The notes under the pieces were generated by a model. The model worked only from the letters and a program-made list of their open reading frames with translations, did no database searches and was not told the DNA's origin. The position numbers and the translations under genes were made by a program. A stretch of DNA of 64,000 bases from contig CM064657.1 in assembly GCA_032717465.1 (NCBI GenBank), positions 27,643,466-27,707,465 on the forward strand. The letters are read 5' to 3'. This document shows positions 33,524-44,677 of the stretch, piece after piece. Each line of letters starts with the position of its first letter. The first letter of the stretch is position 1. Source of the stretch: Coenobita brevimanus (Eukaryota > Arthropoda > Malacostraca > Decapoda > Coenobitidae).

Positions 33524-34297
33524 ATGGCTACTACTGTATTTTTACAGGAAGCCAAAGAAATGGGTCTTTCGGACCCAACCGAAATTAAAGAGTATATACT
33601 CTCACGGCATAATCAGGAACAGCAGCGCGAGAATGATGCCCGTGATGAGCGTAAGATTCAGCGCGAATGCGAGCGAGAACAGCGCGAATACGAGCGTGAA
33701 CAGCGCGAATACGAGCAGAAACAACGCGAGCTCGAGTTAGAAAAAGAGCGAGAACAGCGCGAACACGAGCGAGAACAGCGCGAGTACGAGCAAAAACAGC
33801 GCGAACTCGACTTAGAACATGAGCGAGAACAGCGTGAGGAACGAGACAGAGAACGAGAACACGAACGTGCCGAGCGAGAAGCACGCGAGAGACATGAACT
33901 TGAAGTGCTGAAGCTCAAGCGAGATTCCTTGGCTTCAGACACGTCTGGTGCAGTTGGTCAAAGCTCCACGAGCGTTCTCCCTGCACATGTCCTGGCGACC
34001 CCACGCATCAAGCTTCCTTCATACAAGGAAAGCGAGCGAATCGAGCCGTACATAGCTCGTTTTGAGGACATGGCAGACTTATATCAACTGGATGAGGCAG
34101 CTAAGCGGCTTCAGTTTCTTAGCCTATTTGAGGGCCCTGCCCTCGATATTCTCCACAGAATTCGTGGAGACAATCTCACATATGAGATGATGAAAGCTGC
34201 ACTCATTAAGGCGTATGGTCTCACAGTAGACGACGCCAAAGTTCAGTTCATGCGAGCCTCGTCTCCAAGACAAGGAGACAGCTGTTCAGTTCCTTGA
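33524..34297 (+). pseudogene. Gag, N-terminal part (frameshifted)
   Basis: The start ATG is in a good context (GCGCCATGG), about 390 nt after the LTR. Residues 27-137 are a charged coiled coil built of EREQREYEQKQREL-like repeats. A capsid-like part follows (SYKESERIEPYIARFEDMAD, RLQFLSLFEGPALDIL). Near 34265-34275 the frame is lost: the natural continuation (AVQFLDRLTAYLNEWMEK) lies in another frame, and this one stops at 34295-34297. The coiled coil probably mediates Gag assembly. The N-terminus (MATTVFLQEAKEMGLSD) appears intact. Confidence 0.88.
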
Positions 34298-35573
34298 TCG
34301 TCTCACAGCTTACTTAAATGAGTGGATGGAGAAAGATGAAACTCCTTCCACGCGTGAGGGGATAATTGACCTTATGCTGCGTACACAGCTAGAGAGGTCG
34401 TGGCCTGCTGAGCTCATAGCACAGCTTAAGATCTGCCAGGTGAAAGATGCCAGCCAAATGGCAGAGAAGGCTGACGCATTCTTTACTGCATACGGGTATC
34501 AAGCTCGTAAGCAAAACACCTGGAGTAGAAAAGATACTGCCAAGTCTGGGAAGCCGTCTCAGACTGAATCCCAGCACCAAGGCCGTTCTCAGAGTAATGG
34601 CCAAGGTCCAAAACCGCAGTGGAAGGACCAGGGGCAAAACACTCAGAAACTTGAGTGGAAGAGGTACAACAAGTACCCTAACCAACAGCAGTATCAGCCA
34701 CGCAACCGACCGTCGGGACAAACTTTTCCACCACCAGCTCAAAAGAGGCAGGAAGCGAATGCAGCCTTCATTCCTCAGCAGCAGCCTGGTGGTCACGTCC
34801 CTACCAGTGTGGGTACTTCCCCACAGTTCACTAGTCCCACAGTGACAGTGAACCCCCCTCCACAGATGGCCAATGTTCCATCTTCCCAATATAATTGTCA
34901 AGGCACAATGTTCGCCGCATCAATTCAGCAGCCTCATGAGTGGCTAGCTGCTTCCTCCACAGGCCCTCCCACAGGTGACAGTACCTTCCTTGTTCAGCCA
35001 GGGTTTGTGGGAGGCATTCCTGTGAAGGTCCTGAGAGACAATGGTTCCTCAGGTTGCTCTGTTAAGCAGAGTTTAGTTCGGCCTGAGCAGTATACAGGTC
35101 GACAGATCCATGCAAAGCTTATTGATGGATCAGTGAGATTGTTCCCTGAGGCATGTATCCAGGTGGCATCTCCATTTTATACTGGTACGACACTTGCAGT
35201 TGTCATGCCAGAGCCTCTATTTGACTTAATAGTAGGCAACATTCAAGGAGTCAAGGATAGTTGCTCCGATGATGACGCTACTCAGACTTCGGCTGCTGCG
35301 GTAACACGAGCCATGGCTGAGGCTCCAGATTGTGTCACCCCAGTGATCATTGAATCGCCGCAAGATCTGATGTGTAGTCAACTTGTTGTACAAGAACAAC
35401 ATTCTGACCCGACACTTGCTACCGTGCGGAACAAACAAAAGGGTCGAGTGATAAAGTATTCACGGGAGGTCGAGCCAAGTTCCTTCGTAAACAAGGACGG
35501 CTCTACCGTGAGTCACGAACACCCGAGGGCGAGGTTCGACTGCAGTTTGTCGTTCCCGCCAAGTACCGCCTAG
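34275..35573 (+). pseudogene. Gag C-terminal part and protease
   Basis: Continues Gag after the frameshift; its first in-frame ATG is at 34326. The start resembles a SCAN-like capsid C-terminus (LNEWMEKDETPSTREG, LMLRTQLERSWPAEL, AEKADAFF). A Gln/Pro/Asn-rich stretch follows (residues 60-190 from that ATG). No CCHC zinc knuckle is present. The protease-like motif is VLRDNGSSG at residues 235-243, with DNG where DTG or DSG is expected, and LIVGN at 301-305. Integrase sequence follows within ~100 residues, leaving no room for RT. A second frameshift lies near 35495. Confidence 0.85.
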
Positions 35574-35892
35574 CAGTGTTACAATGGGGTCATTGTTCAG
35601 TCTCAGGAGGTCACATGGGCAAAAGGAAGACCCAGGGCCGTATCCGAGCTGACTTTTCTGGCCAGGGATGGGACGGGACATAGATAGTTTTGTCCGTTCT
35701 TGCAGTGTGTGCCAAAGTATCACCACTAATCAGGGACATGCCCTTCCTGTGCCATTTGTAACTACACCTGTAATCTCTGAGTCAGTTGAGAGACAGGGTA
35801 GTGGTGAAGTGGGTTCAGACCTGACGTCTCGCCCATGGGCCCCACAGGACACGTTATGTCCAGGGCCTGTACATACATATTATGTACCGTAA
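35490..35892 (+). pseudogene. Integrase N-terminal zinc finger, split by frameshifts
   Basis: One frame reads VVPAKYRLAVLQWGHCSVSG then GHMGKRKTQGRIRADF, up to a TAG near 35684. Another frame carries the end of the finger, MGRDIDSFVRSCSVCQSITT (35668 onward). Together these are the H-H-C-C residues of an integrase zinc-binding domain. Nothing resembling the DDE core follows; sequence relatedness stops about 35880, where the tandem repeats begin. Confidence 0.8.
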
Positions 35893-36495
35893 GTTAAGGG
35901 GGAAGTTGAGAGGCGACTTGAGGCTATGGAAGACCCAAGTTTGCATAAGGATTCTCAGCTTCCCGGTACTAATAGAAGTACTGTAGGTTAAGGGGGAAGT
36001 TCGAGAGAGAACTCCGCAGTGGCGACTTGAGGCTATGGAAGACCCAAGTTTGCACAAGGATTCTCAGCTTCCCGATATTAATATAAGTATTGTAGGTTAA
36101 GGGGGAAGTTCGAGAGAGAACTCCGCAGAGGCGACTTGAGGCTATGGAAGACCCAAGTTTGCACAAGGATTCTCAGCTTTCCGATACTAATATAAGTATT
36201 GTATTGTAGGTTAAGGGGGAAGTGAGAACTCTGCAGAGGCGACTTGAGGCTATGGAAGACCCAAGTTTGCATAAGGATTCTCAGCTTCCTGGTACTAATA
36301 TAAGTATTGTACTGTAGGTTAAAGGGGAAGTGAGAATTCTGCAGAGGCGACTTGAGGCTATGGAAGACCCAAGTTTGCAAGGATTCTCAGCTCTCCAATA
36401 CTAATATAAGTACTGTAGGTTAGGGCACAGGTTGAGGACCCGTGTGCGGTTCGAGGCTATGGAAGACCCGAGTTTGCACAGGGATTCTCAACTTG
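35889..36495 (+). repeat. ~109-bp tandem repeat inside the LTR element
   Basis: Six units anchored on AGGCTATGGAAGACCC at about 35921, 36030, 36139, 36247, 36355 and 36454, so the spacings are 109, 109, 108, 108 and 99 bp. Each unit contains GGCGACTTGAGG, AAGGATTCTCAGCTT, a small inverted repeat (ATACT...AGTAT) in most copies, and GTTAAGGGGGAAGT. The last unit is diverged. Minus-strand frames stay open because 108 is a multiple of three. Confidence 0.92.
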
Positions 36496-36518
36496 CCGAC
36501 CATAATCGTGTGCTAAAA

Positions 36519-36737
36519 TTAATGGCGACCTCGAGTGTACTTTTCATAGCATGTACTGACTGCTAGCCAGAGAGAGTAATTGTAACATAATAAGAATTTT
36601 GTCTCATTGACACTTTTGATGCTCCACCTCAATTGGTTTTGCAGGTTCAGCAATGGGTGTAGCAGTTTTGCTGTGCGGACCAGCTGATCGTCTGCCGCAC
36701 GCTGCCGCCTCTTCTCCTCTGCCTTCGTCGTCGCCAT
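36519..36737 (-). other. Antisense open frame of unknown meaning
   Basis: Antisense to the element. It begins MATTKAEEKRRQRAADDQLV and continues about 50 residues. The first ~35 residues have mixed, protein-like composition in a GC-richer patch, unlike the surrounding AT-rich DNA. It may be a captured host exon fragment, a remnant of an antisense frame, or chance. No family was recognised and no function is claimed. Confidence 0.25.
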
Positions 36738-36739
36738 AT

Positions 36740-37096
36740 TATTTACTGTGTCATTTTACACGTAGGTACAGTTACACTACAACTGTCACACCTACACCGC
36801 GTATTACATACACCACGCTACACAACAATTAGTTGTCAGTGTAAATGTAGCGAATTTTCGCTCAGTTTGACCTGAGTACAGGATTTTCACCGTCGTCACG
36901 GAGTTTTTCCCTCAAGCTTGCTTCTATTAACGTAAATACGAGGTTTTTTCGCTCACTGACGACTGCGACTTTCTCCTGTAGCAGGATAGCACACACACCA
37001 CAGTGTGAATCTTGTGTGACTGAGTTAGGATTTATATGTATGTATATTGAAATCTTTCTTCTGAAGGAAGAAAGATTTAATTTTCATGGGGCGTAA
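36740..37096 (+). other. Non-coding 3' region of the LTR element
   Basis: AT-rich, no open frame. No convincing polypurine tract abuts the LTR: the last bases are CATGGGGCGTAA. GAAGGAAGAAAG at about 37062-37073 is a possible but displaced tract. Confidence 0.5.
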
Positions 37097-38150
37097 TGTC
37101 ACGAATCAATTCGCGACATTTCCTTTTTTGTGAGAAGCCACGAACTATTAGTGGAAAACTCACTGTGTATCGCTCAGTTAACCGTTTCTCTCTCCATTTC
37201 GGGGTATACTTTTCAAATAATTCGTCACTTTCAAAAGTGACCGATTTAATGCACGTCACTAAGTGCGCTACTGAGCGATACAATTGTTTCTTTATCGTTC
37301 GCCTCTGCTTGCATAAACCGTTAGCCACGCCTTCTTCCGGTGGCTCGTGCTTCCTGCCCATACATTATTTGAATTCAGTCGTGTGTTTGCTGTGACGGAG
37401 AAAGGGTCTGTGCTCAGAAGTGGAGAGGTCAGCTAGCACCCCAAGCTCCATTAGTACAGTTAATCCCGGTATTCCCACCCACTCCTCGGGTGATACATAG
37501 TATTCATCGACTGGTATTTCTTTTGTGTATTTTGTAGTTTTAAGAGCTTAGTTAAGGTGTTTTTCCCTAGGCGTAAGTATTTAGCTTCTGTGTGAGTGAG
37601 CGAGTGCGTCTCATTGATTTGATTTGAAATGTAATGTTAAATTTATTTTTGTAATTAATAAATTTAACAGTTCTATTTCTTGAGCTTAATGTAGAGTAAA
37701 TCTTGTTTCATTTCTCCATAATTAAGCTTACTTTCCATATAGCTCCTAGCTTGCATAAACGTTTTACTATTCATAACTGGTACTTAGACCAGTCTTGTTG
37801 TATTAACTTAAAATCCGTTGTGCCAGGAGTTAATGCATCAGCAAGAACCTGATGTTATTATTATTAGTATTAGTTATTTATTGTCAGGGGTGATGTAACT
37901 TTCTCCAGAGGCTAACAGTACAGTAATTCAGCAATTGTGAGTAATTAGTCTCTGCTGTGTACTGTTGAGAAAGTTTATAAATTCTCGTTCTTGAGAATCT
38001 TAGCAAGTCAGCGTAAAGTAATCGTTGCTTGATGTAGCAAGACAATCATTGTCTTTGCTCTTCAATATTATTGAATATTATTATCAAATTAAATAATATT
38101 TAAGCATTTATATATCAAAATTACTGTGATAATATAAAAACCCCGTGACA
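37097..38150 (+). repeat. 3' LTR (1,054 bp)
   Basis: Differs from 32077-33130 by one extra T in a T run near the start, one C/G change (CACCTAGC against CAGCTAGC) and one fewer T in a later T run. Confidence 0.97.
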
Positions 38151-38155
38151 GAAGG
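38151..38155 (+). repeat. Target-site duplication, right copy
   Basis: GAAGG, matching 32072-32076. Confidence 0.9.
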
Positions 38156-38268
38156 AAGCAAGAGAAATGACAAGAATCGGGAAAACAAGATGAGATAATG
38201 AAAAGTAGAGGGAAGGGAAAAACCAGTATAGAAATATATATAAAAAAAGAAAAAAGTAGCTACAGGCT

Positions 38269-38343
<75 letters not shown>

Positions 38344-38501
38344 AGCAGGTAAGAGGAAGGAAGAGCAGCGGGAGGAGCAAAATAAGAAGAACAAGTCCGG
38401 AGAAGCGGAAAAAATCTGGCGAGGAAGCGGTGAACGAAGAACACGGAGAAAAATTCGAGACCTGGAGAGAGGAGAATGGCAAGGCAAGTACAACGGGCAA
38501 G

Positions 38502-38557
<56 letters not shown>

Positions 38558-38559
38558 CA

Positions 38560-38604
<45 letters not shown>

Positions 38605-38859
38605 GCATGACACGAGACAGCACGGAAAATCGGTGAAAGGCATACAGAAATCAGAGGAAATCAGAGAGAGGTACAACAGGGGCTACGAAGAGACAGGCAT
38701 AACGTAGAGGCAGAGAAGGCAATCCAGAGAAGCAGAAGCAGACAGGGCAGGGAAAATGACAGAGAACAGGGTAGTAATCCACCGACGAACAGAGAGAAGA
38801 CATGTAAACCAATAGCAACAAGATGAAAATCACAGAGAAGGAGGGGAAAGCGTAATAAC

Positions 38860-38923
<64 letters not shown>

Positions 38924-39313
38924 ATGATGTAAGTAGTAGAAAGCTGATAAAATATTAGCAAGCACAGGATAAAATCTGGAGGATCTAAACGAAACACTGA
39001 CAACAAAGGCAAGAAGGCAATGTCAGGGAGTACAAGCAGGCAAGGTAGGATGAAAAATATACAATGATAAGTACGTAAAAGATAGAGATTGTGGAAGGAA
39101 TATGAAGCACAGAAACGAAAGGAGCAACAAAGTAGTTGAACAGACTAAAATGCGAAAATAAGAAAGTGGAAGGGAGAAGTAAATTAGGAAGAAAGAGAAA
39201 AACAGCAGGAGGGAAAAGGAATAGGAAGGGAGAAGCAGGAAGGAAGATAACTGCAGAAAGAGAAAAATCAAAGAAAGAAGAAGAGAGAGGAAGCGGGAAT
39301 CCGAAGAAAGATG

Positions 39314-39366
<53 letters not shown>

Positions 39367-40560
39367 AAGGAGGAGGAAGCAGAAAGCAAGATGACAGCAT
39401 TGTGAAGCAGGAGCAAGAACGGACAAGAGAAGAGAGTTGTAGCAGAAGGCGAGGAAGAGGGAAGCAGAGGATCATGGAGAATTGGGTGAAAAGTCAAAGC
39501 AGTTACAGGATGATAGAGAGAAAGGGAAAATGAGTTAGGAGGGGAGAGGGGAAACAAGGGAACAGAGGAGACTGAGTCGGGAATGAGGTTTTGCAGTGAG
39601 AGAGATGAAGGAAGGGAGAGGGATTGACCAGGAGAGAGAAGGCTAAAGGGTGAGGGAGAGAAAGATATGAACGAAGGACGAGGGACGGAGTAAGAGAGGA
39701 AGAGAAAATGCGACGGTGTGAGGGATGAGGAGGCAGCAAAATGGTGAAAGAGAAAGAAAAGGAAGAGAGGACAAAACAAGGAGAAAAAAAAAGAAAACAA
39801 AAGGTTAGGGAAACAGAGATATGAAAGAAGGAAAATGATGAAGCGGGAGAGGTAGCGAGAGAGAGAAGTGAATGGTGTGAGACAAACAGAAGAATGGAAG
39901 AAGGAATATGGACTGAAAAGAAGAGAGAACGACAGAAAGCAAATGACTGAGATCGAAAGATGAAGGAAAGGAGGATACTGAAACAGGACAGACAGTGGAA
40001 AAAGACAGAAGGAAGAGGGAAAGAGGTGAAGGAAGGAAGAAAGACGGAGCAAGGAAGAAAGAGGAAGAGAAAAGGCGAAAGGGTGAAGGAGTCGGAGATG
40101 AAAAATGGGAGCTGGCAGACCAAGGGAGAGAGAGTGAGACAGGCGGCAAGGGGTGTGGGAGGGAGACAGAAGTGAATGAAGGGAGAGAAAAGGAGCAAGG
40201 AAGAGGGAGAGAGCAAATGGGTGAGGACGTGAGACAGAAAAAAATAAGAATGAATAAGAGGGCAAAATGAAGCCAGGGAGGGAGCGAGGGAAGCGAAGGT
40301 CAGTGATATGAAGGAAAATAATACGAAGATCAACGGAAAAAAAGTTGATGGGCAAGTACTTACCTTATAATAAAATACATATGAGTGTATTTATGTATAT
40401 ATAAGGATGAAAGAGAGATGAAATAATATAACGTAGGCAAGAAAATACAAGGACACGAACATAAACAGCAAGGAGACGAATTGGAGTAGACTGTAGCACC
40501 AGTCGAGCAGGGCAGGACTCCCAAGGTGGGTGGAAAGCTGATGACAGGGAGAGCTGGAGC
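38156..40560. repeat. Purine-rich domain with GA and AC microsatellites
   Basis: Continuation of the 30850-32071 block. AC runs at 38271-38339 and 38509-38556; GA runs at about 38563-38602, 38862-38919 and 39316-39362. The 456-residue minus-strand frame is Ser/Phe/Leu/Pro-rich with no domain, so it is compositional. Confidence 0.85.
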
Positions 40561-40689
40561 TCCAGTTTCATCAGCCCTCGGGGCTAGTTCCTGACCATCC
40601 CCCTTTGCTGAACCTTTTCAGTGTTTCAGCAACGCAGAGAATAGGCCAGCATGCTCTCTAATACATGCTGTATCCTCCTACTTTCTCTA

Positions 40690-41484
40690 TACTCATTTCA
40701 AAGCCAAAGGTGGCTGTTGTGTATATGTACGCAATGACTTATCTTGCTCTTGTGTTCCTGAACTTGATTCTTCTGAATTCTCTACTATCTGGCTTCGGCT
40801 CTCCTGTCATTTTCTGACTAAATATATCTGCGCTGTTTACTTATCCCCTAATTCGACTATCAAAAATTCATTGACTATCTTACTTCTACGATGGAACACA
40901 TTCTATCCATTTCTCCTTTCTCTGAAATCTCCACTCTAGGAGATTTCAATGTTCACCACCACCCTTGGCTTTCCTCTCCCTTCATTGATCCACAGGGTGA
41001 ACAAGCCTACTTCTTTTCTAGCCTTAATGACCTAGAGCAGCTTGTACAGCACCCTACCCATATCTCTGAGGGCCTTGGAGAGAGCTCCAACATACTTGAC
41101 CTCTTCCTTACAACTAATCCTTCTGCTTACGCTGTTAATCTTTCCTCTCCATTGGGCTCCTCCGATCACAACCTTATTACCTTAACCTGTCCTATCGCTC
41201 CGGTACGGCCTGCAGACCCTCCAAAGAAATGTCGACTGTGGCAATTTGGAGCTGTGGATTGGGAGGCCTTCAGGCAGTACTTCTTTGATTTTCCCTGGAA
41301 TGATTATTGCTTCCACGCCCATGAGCCATCTGAGTGTGCCTTGCGCATTACAGAGGTTATTCTCTCGGGCATGGAAACGTACATTCCTTTCTCATATCCA
41401 CTGACTAATGCACGAAAGCCTTGGTTTAATCACGCTTGTTGTAATATGCTAAGCAACAAGGAGGGGGCCTATAAAAGGTACTAG
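40690..41484 (+). pseudogene. LINE endonuclease domain, copy 1
   Basis: The open part begins at 40891 and contains [11 protein letters not shown] (Asp18 of that part) and GSSDHNLI (Asp92, His93), hallmark blocks of AP-like endonucleases that nick target DNA for LINE insertion. Upstream, VYVRNDLSCSCVPELDSSEF and [11 protein letters not shown] lie in other frames. The N-terminal part of the domain is missing or unrecognisable, and a TAG ends the frame at 41482-41484. Confidence 0.82.
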
Positions 41485-41599
41485 AGCCAACCCACCCCTG
41501 AATCACATCTTTTTTGTTTCTGCCCGAAATCGTGCTAAGTCTGTTCTTCGCTCTGCTAAAAATAATTTCATCCGTACTAAATGCTCTCAACTCTCAAAC

Positions 41600-43361
41600 T
41601 TGAATTCTTACAGCTCCTTCTGGCACCTTGCCAAAAACCTTTCTAACAACTTTACCTCATCATCCTTCCCTCCTCTTTTCTACTCTGATGGCTCTGTAGC
41701 TATTTCTTCTACTGATAAAGCACATCTATTCGCTCAGACTTTCTCCTTCAATTCCACCTTAGACGATTCCGGTGCTGTTCCTCCATCATTACCTTCCTCT
41801 GACTTCCTCATGGCTGACATTAAAATTTCTTCAGCTGATGTATTTTCTGCCATCACTGGCCTCAAATCTAACAAGGCATATCGGCCTGATGGGGTCCCTC
41901 CTGTTGTCCTGAAGAACTGTGCTTCTATGCTTACACCCCGCCTAAGCAAACTCTTTTGCCTTTTTCGTTCAATTTGTACCTTTCCTTCTTGCTGGAAGTT
42001 TGCTCTCATTCAGCCAGGCCCAAAGACGGGTGACCATTCACAACCCTCTAATTATCGTCCAATTGCTTTAACATCCTGTGTCTCAAAAGTTTTCGAGTCT
42101 ATTCTTAGAAAAATTTAAAAGCATCTTTCTTATCACAACAATCTTTCTGATCGTCAGTATGGGTTCTGTCAGGGATGCTCCACTGGCGATCTTCTTGCCT
42201 ACCTTTCAGACTCCTGGTCATCCTCCTTTCGGGACTTTGGTGAAAGCTTTGCCATCGCACTTGACATCTCAAAGGCTTTCGATCGAGTCTGGCATAAATC
42301 TTTAATTACCAAACTGCCTTCTTAAGGTTTCTATCCCTCTATCTGTGCCTTTGTCTGCAGCTTCCTTTCTGGTCGTTCTATAGCCGCTGTTGTAGACGGC
42401 CATTGTTCTTCTAGATCTATCAATAGTGGTGTTCCTCAGGGCTCTGTCCTATCACCGACTCTCTTCCTTTTATTCATCAATGATCTAAGCTGTACATCAA
42501 ACCTCACCCACTCATACGCTAATGATTCCACCCTTCACCTTTCCATTAGGTTCTCGTAATGTCCATCTCAGCAGTTACTTCAACAAACAAGGGATGAGGC
42601 TAAGGCACACCTAATGTCCGACTTGGTTCGTATCTCTGACTGGGTTAAAAATAATTTTGTTGTTTTTAATGCATCAAAGACTCAGTTTTTACACCTATCA
42701 ACCCGACACAATCATCCACAGGAGTACCCACTAATGTTTAATAATATTCAGCTTAATCCTGCATCATCCTTGAATGTGTTTGGGGTTTCATTCACTCAGG
42801 ATTTATCTTGGAAAGATCATATTACACCTCTTGTAAAATCAGCTTTCAAGAGATTAGGTGTGCTAAGCTGACTCCGTACCTTCTTTACCCCTGCACAATT
42901 GGTGACTATATACACGGGTTTTATTCGCTCCTGTGTAGAGTACAACTCTCATGTGTGGGGAGGCTCCCCACATACAGCTCTTCTCAATAGGGTGGAGTCA
43001 AAGGTTTTTCGTCTCATTAAATCTCCTCCTCTTACTGGCTTCCTTCAACCTTTGTCTCTTGGCCGCACTGTTGCCTCTTTATTTCTTTTCTATCGCTACT
43101 TCCATGGTCACTGGTCCTCTGAACTGTCTGCTTGCATCCTTCCACCTCTATGATTGGGCACGTAGCACCAGTCTAGCAACAAACTCTCATCCCTTTTCTG
43201 TCCAACTCTCTAATGCAAGAATTAACCGTTATTCCCAGTCCGTCATTTATGCAACAGGTCAACTCTGGAACTGTCTCGCTCTGTCTGTGTGTCCTACTTC
43301 CTATGACCCCCAGTCTTTCAAACACAGTGTGTCCATTCATTTCGAGATGAGCGGATCTTGA
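41600..43361 (+). pseudogene. LINE reverse transcriptase and C-terminal region, copy 1
   Basis: RT blocks in order: FALIQPGPKTGDHSQPSNYR with PIALTSC (41600-42118 frame), then IALDISKAFDRVWH, then SGVPQGSVLSP and LFINDLS. The catalytic motif is YAND (42515-42526) where YADD is expected, so it is inactive even apart from the stops and frameshifts. The C-terminal part carries VWGGSPHTALLNRVESKVFR, ATGQLWNCL and SFKHSVSIHFEM. Confidence 0.87.
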
Positions 43362-43479
43362 ATTTGGCTCACTTTTATATTGTTTTTGTTTTTTCTTGGA
43401 AGGAATTGTTTGTGGGCTCCTAGCATTTGGTTCCTTCTTACTCGCATTAAAAAAAAAAAAATAAAAAATAAAAAAATGC

Positions 43480-44150
43480 AAAGCAAATGAGGATTGGGAA
43501 AAAACTACGAAAGGGAAAGGAGGAAAGGAGGAAATTGAGGGGAGAAGAAGGGAAGAAAGAAAGTAGTCAGGAGAGAATGGGAGAGGAAGATGTGGAATGG
43601 AAAGACCAAAAGACCATTACGTACCAAGAAAGAGGAGATAAGACGGTAAAGAAGACAGAGACGGAGAAAAAAAGAGTGGAAGAAGGATATAAAAAGAAAA
43701 ACAAAAAACAAAGGATACAAAAGTGAAGAAGCGAACGGGTAAAAATGGAAAAGAACAGACAGAATAAAAAGGTGACAGAAGGATAAAAAGAAAAAGAAAA
43801 GGATAACATTAAGAGAAACAAGAAGTGGCAGACCGATGAAAGAAAATAACAAGTAGAAGGATGAAGAGAAAAATTAATAGGAAGACAGAGAATGTATGAT
43901 AAAAAGGAAAACAAGACTCCAAAGGATGAAAAGTAAAAAGAAGTGGCAGAAGGATAAACGAAAAAAACGGCCAGACCGATAAGAATGAAGAAAATAAAAA
44001 GAGAGGCAGGCAGATGAAAATAAAAATAAAAGAGGCAGAAGGAAGAAAGGAAAACGAGAAGGGGACACAAGGATTGAAATAAAATAAGAGGCAGATGGAT
44101 ACAGAAAAAGAGGAGACAAACAGATAAAAAGAGAAAAATTTCGCCGAGAA
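43480..44150. repeat. Purine-rich block
   Basis: A/G-rich DNA with recurring AGAAGGATAAAAAGAAAAA and GGCAGA words. The Phe-rich minus-strand frames (218 and 156 residues) are compositional. Confidence 0.8.
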
Positions 44151-44239
44151 CTCGGGCCCCGAGCTGTCGATGCAAAGCATCGCTCGGGATGCCTCCGTCA
44201 AGTCTTGAGCAAGAAGCTGCCATACGACCTTCTTGACAG

Positions 44240-44675
44240 GGTTCATTGTGGACTGAAATGATACACCAAGATAAACCAAGTCGACCCCATATGACCTTGA
44301 CCTTTGATCCCCTGACCTTGCTGACCCAATCAGTTCATTGTCCTTTCATACTGTATCACTGATAAATGTTTGGTCTAAATCCGTCGAGGGGTTTACGATA
44401 TCGCGTCCATACCCATATGAGCTTGACCTTTGACCGTTTGACCTTGGTGGCCTAATCATATCATCGTCCCTTCATACTGTATCACTGACAAAAGTTTGGT
44501 CGAAATCCGTCGAGGGGTTCGGGAGATATCGCACCCACAAGGATAAACTAAGTCTAATGACATTGACTTTTGACCCCTTGACCTGGCTGACTTAATCAGT
44601 TCATTGTTACTTTATACTATATCAATGAAAAAAGTTTGGTCGAAATCCATAGAAGGGTTCAGGAGATATCTCGCC
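44240..44675 (+). repeat. TGACCT-rich dispersed repeat, left part (interrupted by a LINE)
   Basis: Three ~115-bp degenerate units. Each has a TGACCTTTGACC-like start, then TTCATTGTCC or a variant, ATACTGTATCACTGA, GTTTGGTCGAAATCC and GGGTTCGGGAGATATC. Direct repeats of TGACCT spaced by one base occur at 44298-44310 (one mismatch), 44424-44436 and 44564-44576. The pattern resumes at 47340, so the LINE inserted into this repeat. Confidence 0.75.
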
Positions 44676-44677
44676 AC

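Larger units (their letters stand above)
32077..38150 (+). mobile_element. Young, non-autonomous Gmr1-like LTR retrotransposon
   Basis: A 6.07-kb insertion in purine-rich DNA, flanked by GAAGG on both sides. The LTRs are 1,054 bp each and differ by one substitution and two 1-bp indels. Inside are a primer binding site, a frameshifted gag, a protease with an altered motif, the integrase zinc finger in two frames, then a ~109-bp tandem repeat and unique 3' sequence. The integrase core, RT and RNase H are absent. Near-identical LTRs with broken coding capacity imply recent movement using proteins from a related complete element. Confidence 0.93.
40580..43475 (+). mobile_element. APE-type LINE (jockey/CR1-like), copy 1, decayed
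   Basis: Endonuclease, RT and C-terminal regions lie in order on the plus strand but are broken by stops and frameshifts. It ends in a poly(A)-rich tail (about 43446-43477). The left border is uncertain: recognisable endonuclease sequence starts near 40690. It is closely similar along its length to the copies at 44678-47333 and, in its 3' half, to 61843-63345 (minus). Confidence 0.88.

Noticed and set aside
36078..36380. Minus-strand repeat protein across the 109-bp array
   Set aside because: Open only because the period is close to a multiple of three. The 99-bp last unit and indels break it and no start context is seen.
35889..36495. CRISPR array
   Set aside because: The whole ~109-bp unit is repeated without unique spacers, and it lies inside an LTR element of a eukaryotic genome.
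38985..40355. 456-residue minus-strand frame as a membrane protein
   Set aside because: Ser/Phe/Leu/Pro composition follows from purine-rich DNA on the opposite strand. Several overlapping frames are equally open and no domain is seen.
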